From NCBI GenBank assembly GCA_034509925.1, contig CM067530.1, forward strand, positions 7,907,501-7,971,500: a stretch of 64,000 nt of DNA. The letters are read 5' to 3'. Positions 25,210-38,183 of this stretch are shown piece after piece. This DNA is from Hirudinaria manillensis (taxonomy: Eukaryota > Annelida > Clitellata > Hirudinida > Hirudinidae). A program made the position numbers and the translations under genes. The notes below the pieces were generated by a model that was not told where the DNA came from, did no database searches, and worked only from the letters and a program-made list of their open reading frames with translations. Position 1 is the stretch's first letter; every line of letters begins with the position of its first letter.

Positions 25210-26511
25210 ATGAACAGAAAAGGTGAGCGTTTTTCTCTAGTCGTATTTTTTATCGGTTTTACTCCAACTTGTCAACAAACGGTTATCGATCTCTCGCGAA
25301 AGCTTTAAAAATTAGGTTGATCTCGGTATCGTTTCTGTTTGAATCTAGTTTTTTTTTTTGGATAAAAACTGATTCTGAATATCGAAAGTCTTAACGATTC
25401 GCCTCCCAATCCTTTGGCTCGTATCTTCATTTCGTCTCGTTAATTCCATGGCAGCCCTGGAAGAAGCGTTTGCTCTTTTTGATAAGGATGGTGATGGCTG
25501 CATAAACTCTGAGGAATTGTTCACGGTCATGAAGAGCCTTGGACAGCGAGTAACTAACGAAGAAACAAAAAGAATGATCCAGAAAGTGGACAAGGATGGT
25601 GAGCAATCCACATAGCAATCTGACATATTATCTATTTATTAGAGTTTTTTTTTAACCTTCTGTGGACTTGATGTATTTATTTATAAACTGCTTTCAGGCA
25701 ATGGTCTGATAGACTTAAGTGAATTCATCGAAATGATGGGCACAAAACTGGACCACCCCACAAGAAAGGACTCTGAAGTCAGATCACTCTTTGCAGCATT
25801 TGACAAGGTTTTGTTACACTGATTTGCTTATCATTGATTATCATACATTTGGAAATTATGAGCTTTTTATCTTGAGATTGAACAACCATCTCAATTGAGA
25901 TTACTTTTTGAAACAAGAATTTAATCTTTCTCGAGCCAGGATTCTTCGTATGATGGACGTGAAGTGCGATGGGTGTTTACCGATATCATAAACTCCTGGC
26001 ATTCTGAATTTTGTGAAATATTTTCAAGTATTGAGATGGCTGGACAATATCAAAATAATGATTAAGTATAGAAATTAAACTATACAAATTTATAAACTTA
26101 AAGTAGCAAAACATTACTTGAGAGATACAAACCATAATCACAGCCAACCACACAAATACACACATGAAAAGCATTAACCTCATTTTAATAACTAGATATT
26201 GCCAGCATTGTCAGCTCAAACATTCATTTGAAATTCATTATTCTGCTTATTAAGAAGGATACTTACCATGATTAAGACTGGCTCTCTGTAAAATTCTGAT
26301 GTCATAATATTATTGATTCAACTGTTCACACCCCATGATCATGATCATCATCATCATCATCAACAAACTCATCATCATCATCATCATCATCACTCACTGA
26401 ACCCTGTACTGTGGTTGATGCCATAGTAAACATTACCAAGTCCTCATTGAAACTCTGTTATTGTCTATGATTATTCTTTCATTCAGTTAACTTTGAAAAA
26501 GATGTAGCTGG

Positions 26512-26542
<31 letters not shown>

Positions 26543-29500
26543 AGTGTTGGTGATGACGATGATGATGATGATGATAGTGGTGATGATGATGACAATGGAA
26601 GGTGTCAATAATTTTAATCTTGATTTTCTTCACAGTCGCATTTGTACCATCCGATGCAATCATCATCATCATCAACATCATCCACAATACAAAGACTTAA
26701 TGGCAGTACAATCAGACAGTTATGATAATGTTGCCCAGAGGTTTACACTGTTATCCACTCGCCGTAACTTGTTACACTCCTTCCATCTCGATTCATTTTG
26801 TTGTCTCGTTTTTTTTCCTCGCATTTTTTTTTTGACTTTCCGCAACTTTCCTCTTCGCGATGACGTCATGCAAGGTGGTGATCACGTGGTCGCCTGGAAT
26901 CACATCGTGGTTACCAATGGCAACATTGCCGTGTAAAGGATGCATTAGCAAGAATTACTTGTTGTCGAGTGGTTTTAATGAACGTTGATCGGCTTCCATG
27001 GTTGGTTAGTGATTAATGGATTTCAAGATGATGGTGTTGATGATAACGATGATGTTTGAGTTGGTCCTGGAACTCATTGAGACTTTGACGTGTGTGGTCT
27101 GCGATATGATGATGATGGTAATGGCGATGATGATGATGGTGATGATGATGGCGATGATGATGATGACATTTTAAAGTTGTGACTCCTCCGAGAGCAACGC
27201 TGCAATACTTAGTAATTCGAAGAGCACGAACCACCGACTTTTCGTAATTTCTTGGTTCCTGTGATTAACATAATTTATTCCTTCCTGTGCACGTCCTAAT
27301 CAAAGAAGTTTCTTTCTAATGATGATGATAATGAGGGGGTTGATACGAACCCCTTATCGAGAATATGAATATTAATATTATTGTTATCTTCATTCGGTTC
27401 TTCCTCGAAAGTCGATTATTCATAGGAATACACTGCTGAGTGTTGTTGTTGGATTGAAGGCCAGTCATCATGTGCCTGTATGTATGTATATATATGATTG
27501 GCTTCATCTTCTCCAACTGAAATCCGCTCCGATTTCAGTTTCATGCATCGTCTTCGTAGGTTTTTCGGCTCGTTTAAGACTAAAATCATTCCCGGACAGG
27601 ATAACAGCGGCTTCATAGACAAGTCTGAACTGAAGAACACCATGAAAGATGTCGGCTTCGATCTTACCAACAAGGACGTGGATACTATGATGAAGGCAGC
27701 CGGAGTGGCCAACAAGGATAAAATATTCTACGAAGGTGGCTACTTTTTAAAAGAACGTTTTACTCCCGACAGACGAACGAAGCGCTCGTCTTGCATCCTG
27801 TTTACGCTCGGCTGTTCGTCAATTCGCTTCGAAACGGCATTTCTCTAATTGAACGCCGTTGTACGAATCGTCGATAGGCCTCTTTTGAAGTTTAAAGTTG
27901 TTTCTCGAATCCATCTTTATTTTGTTTTTATTATTATTTCTTATTTCTGCAGATTTTGTCAACTTGATGTCTGCCATGACACCGCAGAGAAAGGTTAGAA
28001 AACGTTTCCGATATGTGCAGTCTTAAGGTTCACGCAATCCCATCCCATAAATTGTCGCCTTTTTTCTTTCTTCCATCGTCGACTGCTCCAGATAAGACTC
28101 ATTCATTATTCAAAGCATATTCCACCCAAAACAGCATTCTCATTCCTCTTTCAGACTCTCCAAATAGGTGACGAACCGGCGCTCATCTACAGTCCTGAGG
28201 ATAAAAAAGTCCAAGGTTATTATAACTTTTTTAATGCTCGTTTTGCAGAATCCGTCTCCATTATATTTATTAATTTATGGCTCAATTGACTAATCGCTTA
28301 ATTAATGTTGCTCTTGGACGAACTATTACTATTATTATTATGAAGTGGTTTGCGAGAATCCCACGGCCAGACATCATAGCAAAGACACGAGCTAGGTTAT
28401 TCTTTGGAAGAATTGAGTGTGTCTTTGGTCTGCTAATCTGGGGCATTTTTAAGCAATCACCATTTCTTGGTGGCTTCAATACGTTTATCCGTTGTACCAC
28501 TGAAGGGCGAATGACCTTATTTCGTTCTATTCAAATTCTTTTCGAGACCCATCCAATTCCTAAAGGCATTAGAACAATTACGTTATTAGGGTCATTATGG
28601 TGAACATTTCTTTCCTCCTTCAGTAATTACTCGGCTTCTATTCACCAACGAACTCTCCGACCTTTCCGTAACGAGGCACTTTTTGTTTGTTCTTCTCTGA
28701 AAGACTTCCGTGAATACATTAACGTGGTTCCAAGTACCTTTCTGCTCGGATGGATGTTATTTTTCTTTCTTTTTGCTATTTAATGTCGATTTTTCTTATG
28801 TCGATTGCAATGGAAGATGGCGATGTTCGATTCTTTGGCTGCGTCTGTAACTTTGGGTGAGGATCGTCGGGTGTGGAGTGCGTGCTAAGATATGCCACGC
28901 TCTCGATTTTAATCCGAGTCTTCGAAGATAAAAGATAAACATCTCACGAACGTAAACATCTCCGACTTCTGTTTATAGTTTTGAATTCAAGCAACATCTG
29001 CCAGTACTTTTAAATATCTTCATTATTACCTCGATTATTTACGTCAATTATTTCCAGCCTCGTATTTTTAACCCGAATTTACTCAGTTATTTGTCAAAGC
29101 CTTCTGTTAATTGCATGATTTTCAAGCTCTTCTCAACTGTGAGAGGATACTTTGAAAACATTTCAGCCGTTGCTGTGTTTTTTTTTCATTTCCAACCTTG
29201 AACGTTTCAAGTGCACTCGGTGATAAAGCGACCTTAACTAACTTTGAATTCACTCCTGAATCTTTAAAGTTCTTCAAAGCAGAATCAATCTCGTTAACGA
29301 AAGAATCAGAGATTAGATGTCCGTCAATTCTTGCTTCAATCGAAACCATTTTCGCAGATCTCAGGATAGCTTTCTCCATGTTCGACAAGGACGGAGACGG
29401 AAAGATTTCCAGCGAAGAGGTCTTCCACACCCTCAACTCCATCGGCATGAAAGTCGACCGGAAGGCGGCCAAGAAGATGGTCAGACAGGTCGATCTCGAC

Positions 29501-32500
29501 GGTGAGTGAATAAATAAATGGCTTTAAATTCATCAGACTTTCTTCTGAAAGGGGCTGAATGCATATATGTATGAAACAATAGCAGCAATAATAAAAATGA
29601 TGAATATGATGATTGCATCGCACCTGCTTCCCGGCTGTTATCGAAGGTGATGGGAGCTGCTACAGATGATGATGACGATGATGATGGTTGCAGTGATTGC
29701 GTGCTTATTAATATTTATGTCGGTCGTTGAAATGAGTGTCTTATTTTATCGGCCATCTTACACCTGCTATGTCCTCGCCATGAATCATCTGTTGAAATCA
29801 CCATCATCATCATCATCACCACCACCATCATCATCATCATCATCCTCACCATCATCATCATAATCGTCAGCGACAGCATCGCCATCGTCATCATCTGGCC
29901 CCACCTCTGTGTTCACCCAAATTACCGACTGTGTCGGTTTTTATGGTCCCTACGAGTGATGGTTCCAGCGACACCTATTTGTTTTACCTGTTTCACAGTA
30001 GCCATAAATAAGCCTGGAGGAGAATTATTTCTCGAAACTGATTTTTATTTTCTTATCCGTCCTACCATTGACTGCTGGCATCCGCTAATGACTCGTAACG
30101 ACGTGTTGTTGGTGATCCTTGATGGACGAGCATCGGAGTGGGATTAAGTTTTTTAAATTGGATTCTTTTTCCTAACGTGGAAATGCGACTCCGGAGATGT
30201 ATTTTTTTTGTTATGTTGCTGCCCGGAATAGATTGTCGGTCATCTTTGGTTTCCTATTTTAGCATCGAATGGAGTGGATAATCGCGCAGGTAAAATGCGA
30301 CTATATTTACACGTCACGACATTATCTCCATCGTTATTTATTGACGACAGGCCTTTCTTTTTTTTTCTTTCTTTCTTTCGATCGCTTTTTTAATCCGTCC
30401 ATCCGAGTAAGTGTCGTCCCACTCCGAGAAAGAGAGAGAATCTTTGAAGAAGTTCATGAATTTTAGAACAGCCGACGTCAAAATTGCTTTCTTCCCTTCT
30501 AGGAAATGGCTCCATCTGTTTCGAGGAGTTCCAGCAGCTCATGAGGAATCATTATGGCTCGTCGATTAGTCTGGCCGATGGCGGACTAGACCTGAGGGAA
30601 ATGTTCAAAATCTTCGATAAGGACCACGACGGATACCTCAGCGCGTCCGATCTCAAGTCAGTTGTTTCGTCGTATTTTTTGTTGTAGTCGAAAGTTCGTA
30701 GCTAGATTAACAACAGTTCTGCTTGATTAGATGTGCATTGATGATCGTGTTGTGGTAGTGGATCAAACGATTTCTCGTCTAGATCATCATTTTAGCATCT
30801 GCTCAATGCATTCGATATGCAAGCACCTGGAGTGCCGGTGCGACTAACCATATCGTCGGCTGCATCTTCTCTCGCGCCCGATCGATTTTTTGAGAGAATG
30901 ACATTCGTCATTCGTCCATCTTTGAATGATGTATTGTTTCGTCTGCTCGTCGTTGTCATCATCTGTCATTGGAAATCCATAGGCCGGACTACAATAGTCG
31001 ACCAGCTCCTATTTGTATTAACATCGATGGTGTCGAATATTCGCCATTCTTGTCGATTGCTTTTCAGTGCATTATCATTGTTTATCAACCGTTAAGGCCG
31101 AGTGGAACAACGATTCGATTATTCGAAGGCCTCAATTTGAACGAAAAACATCAACAAGAAATTGCATTTAAAACAGGGACACCATGATGCAGTTGGGCAT
31201 CAGCCTGAGCAACACCGATGTTTACGACATGATGAAAACCGTCAACGTCGATAGAAATGGGAAAATTTCTTACCAAGGTAAATCAATGGCCGACCTGTTG
31301 CTTCGAAACTTGTTTATACGCGCCGGTCCCGCGGCGATGAGTTTAATTGGGACGATTTCATCCGCTCGAATCGGCTAAATGTTCGTCTGCGAACTCGTTA
31401 TCTCCCACAATTCGATTGTATTCTCGTGATCACAGCAATTTCCGATCGACCTTCTGCTCACCGAATTTAAGGTTAAATTTAAGCAACGCCTCGTCGCAGC
31501 TGCGTTTTGTTTTCTGTTTTCTGAAGTCGTCGAATTAATTGGAAGGTGAATTTCAGATTTTCAAAGGTTGTTCTACCTCAACGAAGCAAAATTATCTCGG
31601 ATGTCGAGCATGGCCGTGAGTTTCTTGTTTAATATACTTTATATATTTTCTTGCTCAAAAATTTCAGTCAACAACCTTTTGAATGTGACCATTTAAGAGT
31701 CCTTGAGATCATTTCACGAACTTTTAAAATTTCAAAGCAATTACTTTTAAAAAGATAAAGTAACGAGTTAATTTTATTATATATTACGTAATAAGCAGAT
31801 TTTTTGTTGCTGGAGCTGATAGTTTCCAAAGAAGTTCCTTTATTTTGTTCATGGCAAACCTGAATTAAGCCTATTAGAAATTGTTCTATCACCTCAGTTA
31901 TACTTTTAAATTCAAGTATGACTTTTTATAGGTAATGTTTAACTTGGCCACATTCAGTCAGGCTAAAATATTATTAGTTTGTTTTCAATTTTATCATCGT
32001 AGATGATAATCTCCGCGCGCGGTATCGACTTTTGCTTATTTTCGGAGAATTTTCGTCATTCCTCAACTTTGAGGATGTGGGAGTTTAGATTAAAAATCGA
32101 GATCATTAAAAGCTTGGAGGGAGAGGATCAATGATTTTGAAGTCATGATGGGATTTATTCAAGGAAACGTTTTTGTAAACAGTCAAAGAGAGTTCAACTT
32201 TTAATGATTTTGTTTGACAATCTTTTGTCAATTTTTTTTAAACGTCTTCCATTTTGTTGTCCCACTTTGGTTTACTCTAATTTGCATTATCTTCATAAAA
32301 ATTTTCCAAATTGTCAGTTCAAGAAGGATTTCAAAGTTCTAGTCACGTGCAGACTAAGTAGCAATCAGGAGACTCTGAGTGTTGAATTTTGTTTCAGCCT
32401 GCAGAATTATAAGCAGATCTGAATGACGTCAGCGAGAGTTTACTAATAGATTCACGGGATTTCCAAGCATTGGTCCGTTGGTGGCGCGATTGGTTGGTTT

Positions 32501-35500
32501 GAGTGCAGAAGTTGTAAGGCATAGAAATTTGTTAAGAACCATTATTTATATTTTCAACTAATAACTAAAAGTCTGACAGTCCAACATCCTTTTAATCTTT
32601 TATTTTCAAAACCGTTCACTTTATAAATTCAGCTCATTGTTTGGAATGGCAAACTGAATATTAAGAGCCAATATTAGACTTTAAGTCGTTTGATTTCCAC
32701 TGTAAAATGAAGAGAAATTCCTTTGCTCTAATAAACTAATTATTGCTCATTATTATTATTATTATTATTTTCATCATCGTAATCATCATCATTATCATCA
32801 TCACAACAGTTATTCAATATATATATATATCTGTTATCCTGTTCTACTAATAATTTAAATGTTTTCTGCAGTCCCTCAACAGTGTTTTCAAGTCTAAAGG
32901 ACAAGATAAAGAAAGTTAGTTGATTTTGTTCATTTTATAAATTGACAATTGAATTTGTAAATCAAGTTTGCCTTAAAAACAATCATTTCCTTCGCTGGAT
33001 ACAAAATAATAAAAGATGCTTACATTGGTTAAATTGATAACAAACTCAAACGCTAGATAATGCACAGTAGAAAGATGGCAAGGAGTTTGCCATCTGCTGG
33101 CAACATATTCCTTCTTAAATTCTGTCCGGCACCTTGGCAAATCGTTCCCGAGAGGGGACTTAAATTAGCATTTGCTCGGGATTCCCCCTCCTAAATCTCA
33201 TTACTGCTATTCGGAGTCGGGGGTCGAGTCCTTTGTTTTAGGTACGCGCTTTGTCTTTTCGTACGTCGTCTGCTCGAAACGATGTTATTGTTTTGTTTCA
33301 TCGATTTACAAGGACTAGCACCGGCCGTAATATTCGACGGTATTTTTCTTTCCACAATTCTCTCGTATTTTTCTCTTCTTTGTATTTCTTCTTGGAACGA
33401 AGGAGCAAGTGAGCGAACGAACGAATAAAAAAAATCTGGAGCAACACCCGTAACGATCGGATTAGTCGAGGAGATGTTTTTGGGGTCGCAGGTGGCGAGA
33501 GGTTAAAAATAATTTGTTTATGCAAAATTATTTTAACGGGTCCTACGCCGGCACTTGATATATCCCCATATATGTATCCTTAGATATATTGTGGATGAAG
33601 TTTAAAAAAAAGAAATTAAATTAGTTTTCAAGCAATGGAAAGACAAACAATAACAAATTTAATGATAATTATTCAGTTGCTAGAAAAATAATGGTAAGAA
33701 TGCATTGACTGAAATTGGAAATGATTGTCCTAGTGGATGTAAAAGTTCTGCTGGAGTTCAAGTTTGGTGCATCAAGTAGTTTATTAAAGCTTATGTGCAT
33801 GGACCAAAGATGATCAGTCTTTATTTTATGCATTGTATCAGTATTTTATACGTAAATATTTTATGTGTTAGTATTTTACTGTCACTGGAGAATATAAAAC
33901 ATTACAAAAACAGATTGTTGCATGCATCTCATCGATTTTACAACAATCGATTGATTCCAAGATTAGAGTGAATTTTTAATGAAATAAGATCGGTCTTTAG
34001 AACCTCGTCGTTGTCGTCGCAGGTCTGCAGGCGGTGTTTTCGCTCTTTGATAAGGACGGTGACGGGTTCATTACGATGGAGGAGGTGGAAAAAGTTCTCC
34101 AGAAGATGAACGTCGCAACCTCTCACGAGTACATCCACGAAATATTTGAACAAGTCGACATGGACGGTCAGCGGAGATAGGCCTTTGTTTACGTAGAAAT
34201 AAATATTTATTTAATTATTTCATGGCTTCTAACATTCTTCCATCCAGAGAAAAGGATCATTGATTAAAAACGTTTTCGTTTCGTTCGGTTATTATCTTTA
34301 ACTTCATCTTTAACCTCATCTTTGTACGCTTCAGAAGTCCTTAACGACGTTTCTCAATTTCAAGGGAACGGAAGGATCGACTTCGAAGAGTTCGTCCTGC
34401 TGACGACGCGCTACAGGAGTCCCGAGTCGGACGAGCAGGAAATCGAGGAGATGTTCGACTTGATAGACAAGGACAGGAGCGGATCCATCGAAGCGCACGA
34501 GTTGAAAGAGACTTTCGTGGCCATCGGGGTTCCCATTTCGGACCGGGACGTGGCGGAGATGATGAAGGAAGCCAAAGTGGAAGGAGACACCATTTACTAT
34601 GACGGTCGGTGGATCCTGTTCGGTCGTTCGGATTGGTTGTAATTAAGCGGTTAAGTTGAGGAAATCAGTGCTTGTTAATTTGATGAATTGCTAAAGAAAT
34701 TCAATTGTTGAGTTCAAACCCTTTATTTATTTATATTTTATTTTTTATATTTATATTTTAAAATTTCCTTTCAGATTTTGTGAGAATCATGAAAATGCTT
34801 CACCTCAGTCATCCTACAAATGCTGTTAGTAATGACTTGGACTTGAACTGAGATTTAAATATTTATTTGCATTCAAAATATTTAATAATTTTTTATTTTT
34901 ACTTTGAAAGCAGTCGAAAGATACGACCGCTTCCAAGTGTCCAGAGAGATCGAATTCCCACAGAAAGACGAGTTCTGGCAGAGACCCCGGTATTGCTTAA
35001 ATAAAGATTAAAAAATCTTTTTACGTTTTTCGTGTCTTTAAATTTTATATTTTGGATTGCAAAATGCAGATGCAAAATGGTGAAAGTGTGTTGAAGAGGC
35101 TGCTAATTAACACCATTAGAACCATCACGAGACCTTCAGTTTTGTATTGTCTTAAAGCCATCCAAACACTTCAGAATCTTGTGTGAAAAATATGCTAATT
35201 GGGTGATATAATAATTGTATTCATTGAGTGATATGATAATTGTGTTTGTTAAGTGATATGATAATTGTGTTTGTTAAGTTATATGATAATCGTGGCTGTC
35301 AAGTGATAAAATGGACCTGGCATTTCCTAATTATTTCCCAGTTTCAATTCAATTTGCTTTAATTAAATATTTAAAAATATTTTTAACTTCAACTCTTTCA
35401 TTAAATGTGAAGTTATTCGTGTATTATGGTGAACAGACTTTGTATTTAGTGACGTATTTAACGTGACGTGCCGATCGAACGTGCAAAAATAGCATGTTTT

Positions 35501-37459
35501 GAAACATAAGCTTCAGAGAATCAAATGTCAAACCTTGCATTCTTCTGGGATTCTTTATGCCTATAAATAAGATGGTTCCAGGATTCATGCTTAACATTAG
35601 ATGTTTACATTTTTTGCTAGCAGAACATATTTTGATTATTTGCCCGTATCGTATCTTATTTCGACGTTGTAAATCGTTTAGTTTTGTTTGTTGGTTGTTT
35701 AGAAACGTCGGACCATGTTTTACTAACAACATTCATTGTTGTTGTTTTGTTTCAGTCGAACGCAAGTCGAGCAGTCGCAGGCCTCAACGCGTTTCCACCT
35801 CGAGTCAGTCTTCGACGAATTCCAATCCGTGGGTGCCACCCACGTCCAGGAGGAGGAGGTCGAGTTCAACGACTTGGGAAGCCTTCAAGGTTCGCTTCTT
35901 GTATTTCTTTTCTTATCTTCATTTTTGCAATAAATTAAATTATTTTATGTTTCCAATCGCTTAAATTATTACTCATCCTCTTGGAATAAATTAAACGATC
36001 GCAACGTCGGATTGCCCGAGGATTTCCTGGTGCCAGTCAGCGATTAGGTGCCCGGGGACCCGTTCTAGGTCGACGTGCCTCCCTCCTCCGAATCCTCGGG
36101 CACCGTCGTCGTGGCAGATAACAATTCGTTTAATTATCCGATAATAAACAGAGCATAATGCGAATGCCGTTCAGAAGCCGACTCCTAAATTTTTTTTTTT
36201 CTGTCGATTGCAATAACGGAGGCCCTTTGTAATGCTAGGAATCGCGCTTTGAGATATTATTGTTGAAACGACAAATTTTGTGCTCCTGCTGGTTTATGTG
36301 CCCGATGTTGTCGTTGTCTTTGTTCTGAACATTTTGCAAACTTATTGTTTGAAACTTATCTTTCATTGCTATTTATATTCGACTGATAAGTTGACGAAAA
36401 CAGATAAACATAAAGTTGCCAAACACAAACATAAGTCGTCCGTCTCTTTCTCCAGGTGTTTGATCACAACTGTGATGGATACATATCAAAGAGGGAGCTT
36501 TTCGACACCATGAAGCAGCTCGGAATCAAGCTGACCCTGGAAGATTTGAACGAGATGATGAAGCAGGCGGACATCAACGGGGACGGGAAAATCGATTATT
36601 CAGGTCGGTCGTCACGGAGATTCTCGCGATTTAACGTCGTTTAATTTTTATCACCTTTACAGGAGAACGTTCTAAAATTAGTCTTTGAATTGTATTTTTT
36701 ATTGCTTTTTTAAGAAGTTGTCACTTCTTTTTTTTTTGTTTTTTATGGATAATCTTGGGAATTTATGATTTTATGAAACACCTCTAATTCCATTAAAGGA
36801 TTATCTTTAAGACAAAATTATCTTTGGATTCCATTAATAGCACCTTCGATAATAATAGGCAGTTGTGCCGATAATGCGTCCTATCAGAAGGAGGACTCCT
36901 GCCTTTTTATATTCTTAGGAGATTTATCGTGGAGCCATGCCCCTGACATTAATTTATAACTCCCATTGTTGTCAAATCTATCTCCAATATTTCAGTACAA
37001 TGGTTTTTAAATGATTTTTACATTGTTTTACATTTGTCTAATCAAAGAAAATCGCTCAGCAGAAACTTTTCTGCAGATAAGTTTTCTGGCAACCATTTTA
37101 TTTGTTACGTGCATATTTCTATGTCATTCAAAACCATTTACATCCTTCGCTCATTCGCTCACTCGCTCACTCACTCATTCACTCACTCACTCACTCAGAT
37201 GCAGTGGTGGTGGTGGTTAAATGTTCATTAAGAGTATAAAGTTCAGATGATGGAAACTCATTGGCTCGATGCAAGGCAACACGTTGCTGTAATGTGATTT
37301 AAACGATCGATCAGTTGCGGATCGATTTTTTGAATTTTATTTTGCAATTTTATTCATTTAAAGTTTCTTCTTTTTCTCCAGAGTTTGTCAAGTTAATGAC
37401 TGGTACTTTTGAAAGCTATGCAGAGCAGGTAGAGTGAACCTCAAAACAGAATTTTGAAG

Positions 37460-37490
<31 letters not shown>

Positions 37491-38183
37491 TTTTTTAATT
37501 AATATTATTAATGTTTGTTATTATTATTATTAATGTTATTCCTTCCATTGCAATTAAACTTAGGAGGAGTATTTTACAGTTAATTTTTCTTCCATTTCAT
37601 GATCCAGGCTGCCCTTCTGCACAGACAGTTGTCACAGAAAAGCAATTCTTCGCAGAAGTACGATGACCTTCCAGGTAAGAACGTCGTTAAATCATTCCAT
37701 CCATTTTTACCTTCCATTGTTGTTGTTATTGTCGTCGTGCAATTAAAAATAAATAAAAATAAAAAAAACAAATAGAACGAGTCGCTCCTGTCGGCTCTTA
37801 AAGACGGAAGCGAACTTTGTTTTCCAGGAGACGAGGAAATGAGGGCTTCGTTCAAAGTCTTTGACATCAACGGAGACGGATTCATCGATTCCTGCGAACT
37901 GAGGCAGACGCTGAAAAGTTTCGGAAACCAAATAACGGACGACGAAGTGAGCAAGATGCTGACGTCCGCTGACACCAACAACGACGGCAGGATCGATTAC
38001 GAAGGTATTTCTCGGTCGAGAAGAAAGGAACGATTTGTTATTAATAATTAATATTTAATAATTAAGATTAAATTATATATTATTATGTATACTGTGTATT
38101 ATAATTAAGATTTAATTACATATTATTATACATACCCTGTACACCTGATTCCAGAGTTCATCCAGATCTTGCACTCAAAGTGA
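25210..38183 (+). CDS. Giant tandem EF-hand protein (16 EF-hands)
   Basis: Twenty-one exons join in phase (705 aa): 25210-25222, 25455-25598, 25698-25807, 27600-27735, 27953-27993, 28155-28215, 29358-29501, 30503-30656, 31177-31277, 31557-31615, 32872-32914, 34023-34166, 34365-34604, 34775-34824, 34914-34989, 35756-35889, 36456-36603, 37382-37428, 37608-37674, 37828-38004, 38155-38183. EF loops start at residues 14, 50, 88, 124 (unit 1); 178, 214, 255, 291 (unit 2); 345, 381, 418, ~454 (unit 3); 553, 589; 650, 686. Typical loops: DKDGDGKISSEE, DMDGNGRIDFEE, DINGDGFIDSCE. The fourth loop of units 1 and 3 is degenerate. Residues ~481-547 form a Ser/Arg-rich linker. No signal peptide or membrane helix, so probably a cytosolic Ca2+ sensor or buffer. 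No stop codon separates units and linker exons keep phase, arguing for one gene rather than four. The 13-nt first exon (MNRK) is the weakest part. Confidence 0.85.
26341..26685. repeat. ATC and GAT triplet arrays in EF-hand gene intron 3
   Basis: (ATC)n at 26341-26396 and 26660-26685, and (GAT)n at about 26510-26592. Frames through them spell poly-His or poly-Met and are not genes. The intron (25808-27599) also has GAT-rich tracts at about 27105-27170. Confidence 0.85.
29653..29862. repeat. GAT and ATC/ACC triplet arrays in EF-hand gene intron 7
   Basis: (GAT/GAC)n near 29666-29690 and (ATC/ACC)n from about 29800 to 29862, within the 1 kb intron between exons 7 and 8. Confidence 0.8.
35201..35312. 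repeat. 25-bp tandem repeat in EF-hand gene intron 15
   Basis: Unit GTGATATGATAATTGTGTTTGTTAA occurs twice perfectly, flanked on each side by one diverged copy (first ending TATTCATTGA, last with CGTGGCTGTCAA) and a partial unit. Confidence 0.8.

Noticed and set aside
25448..25598. ATG at 25448 as start of the EF-hand protein
   Set aside because: It overlaps an acceptor (CCATGGCAG) that gives the same phase-1 entry as the other units, and a short ATG exon at 25210 joins it in phase. Still possible as an alternative start.
26487..27234. Poly-His and poly-Met open frames on both strands
   Set aside because: They are GAT/ATC triplet arrays within an intron of the EF-hand gene.
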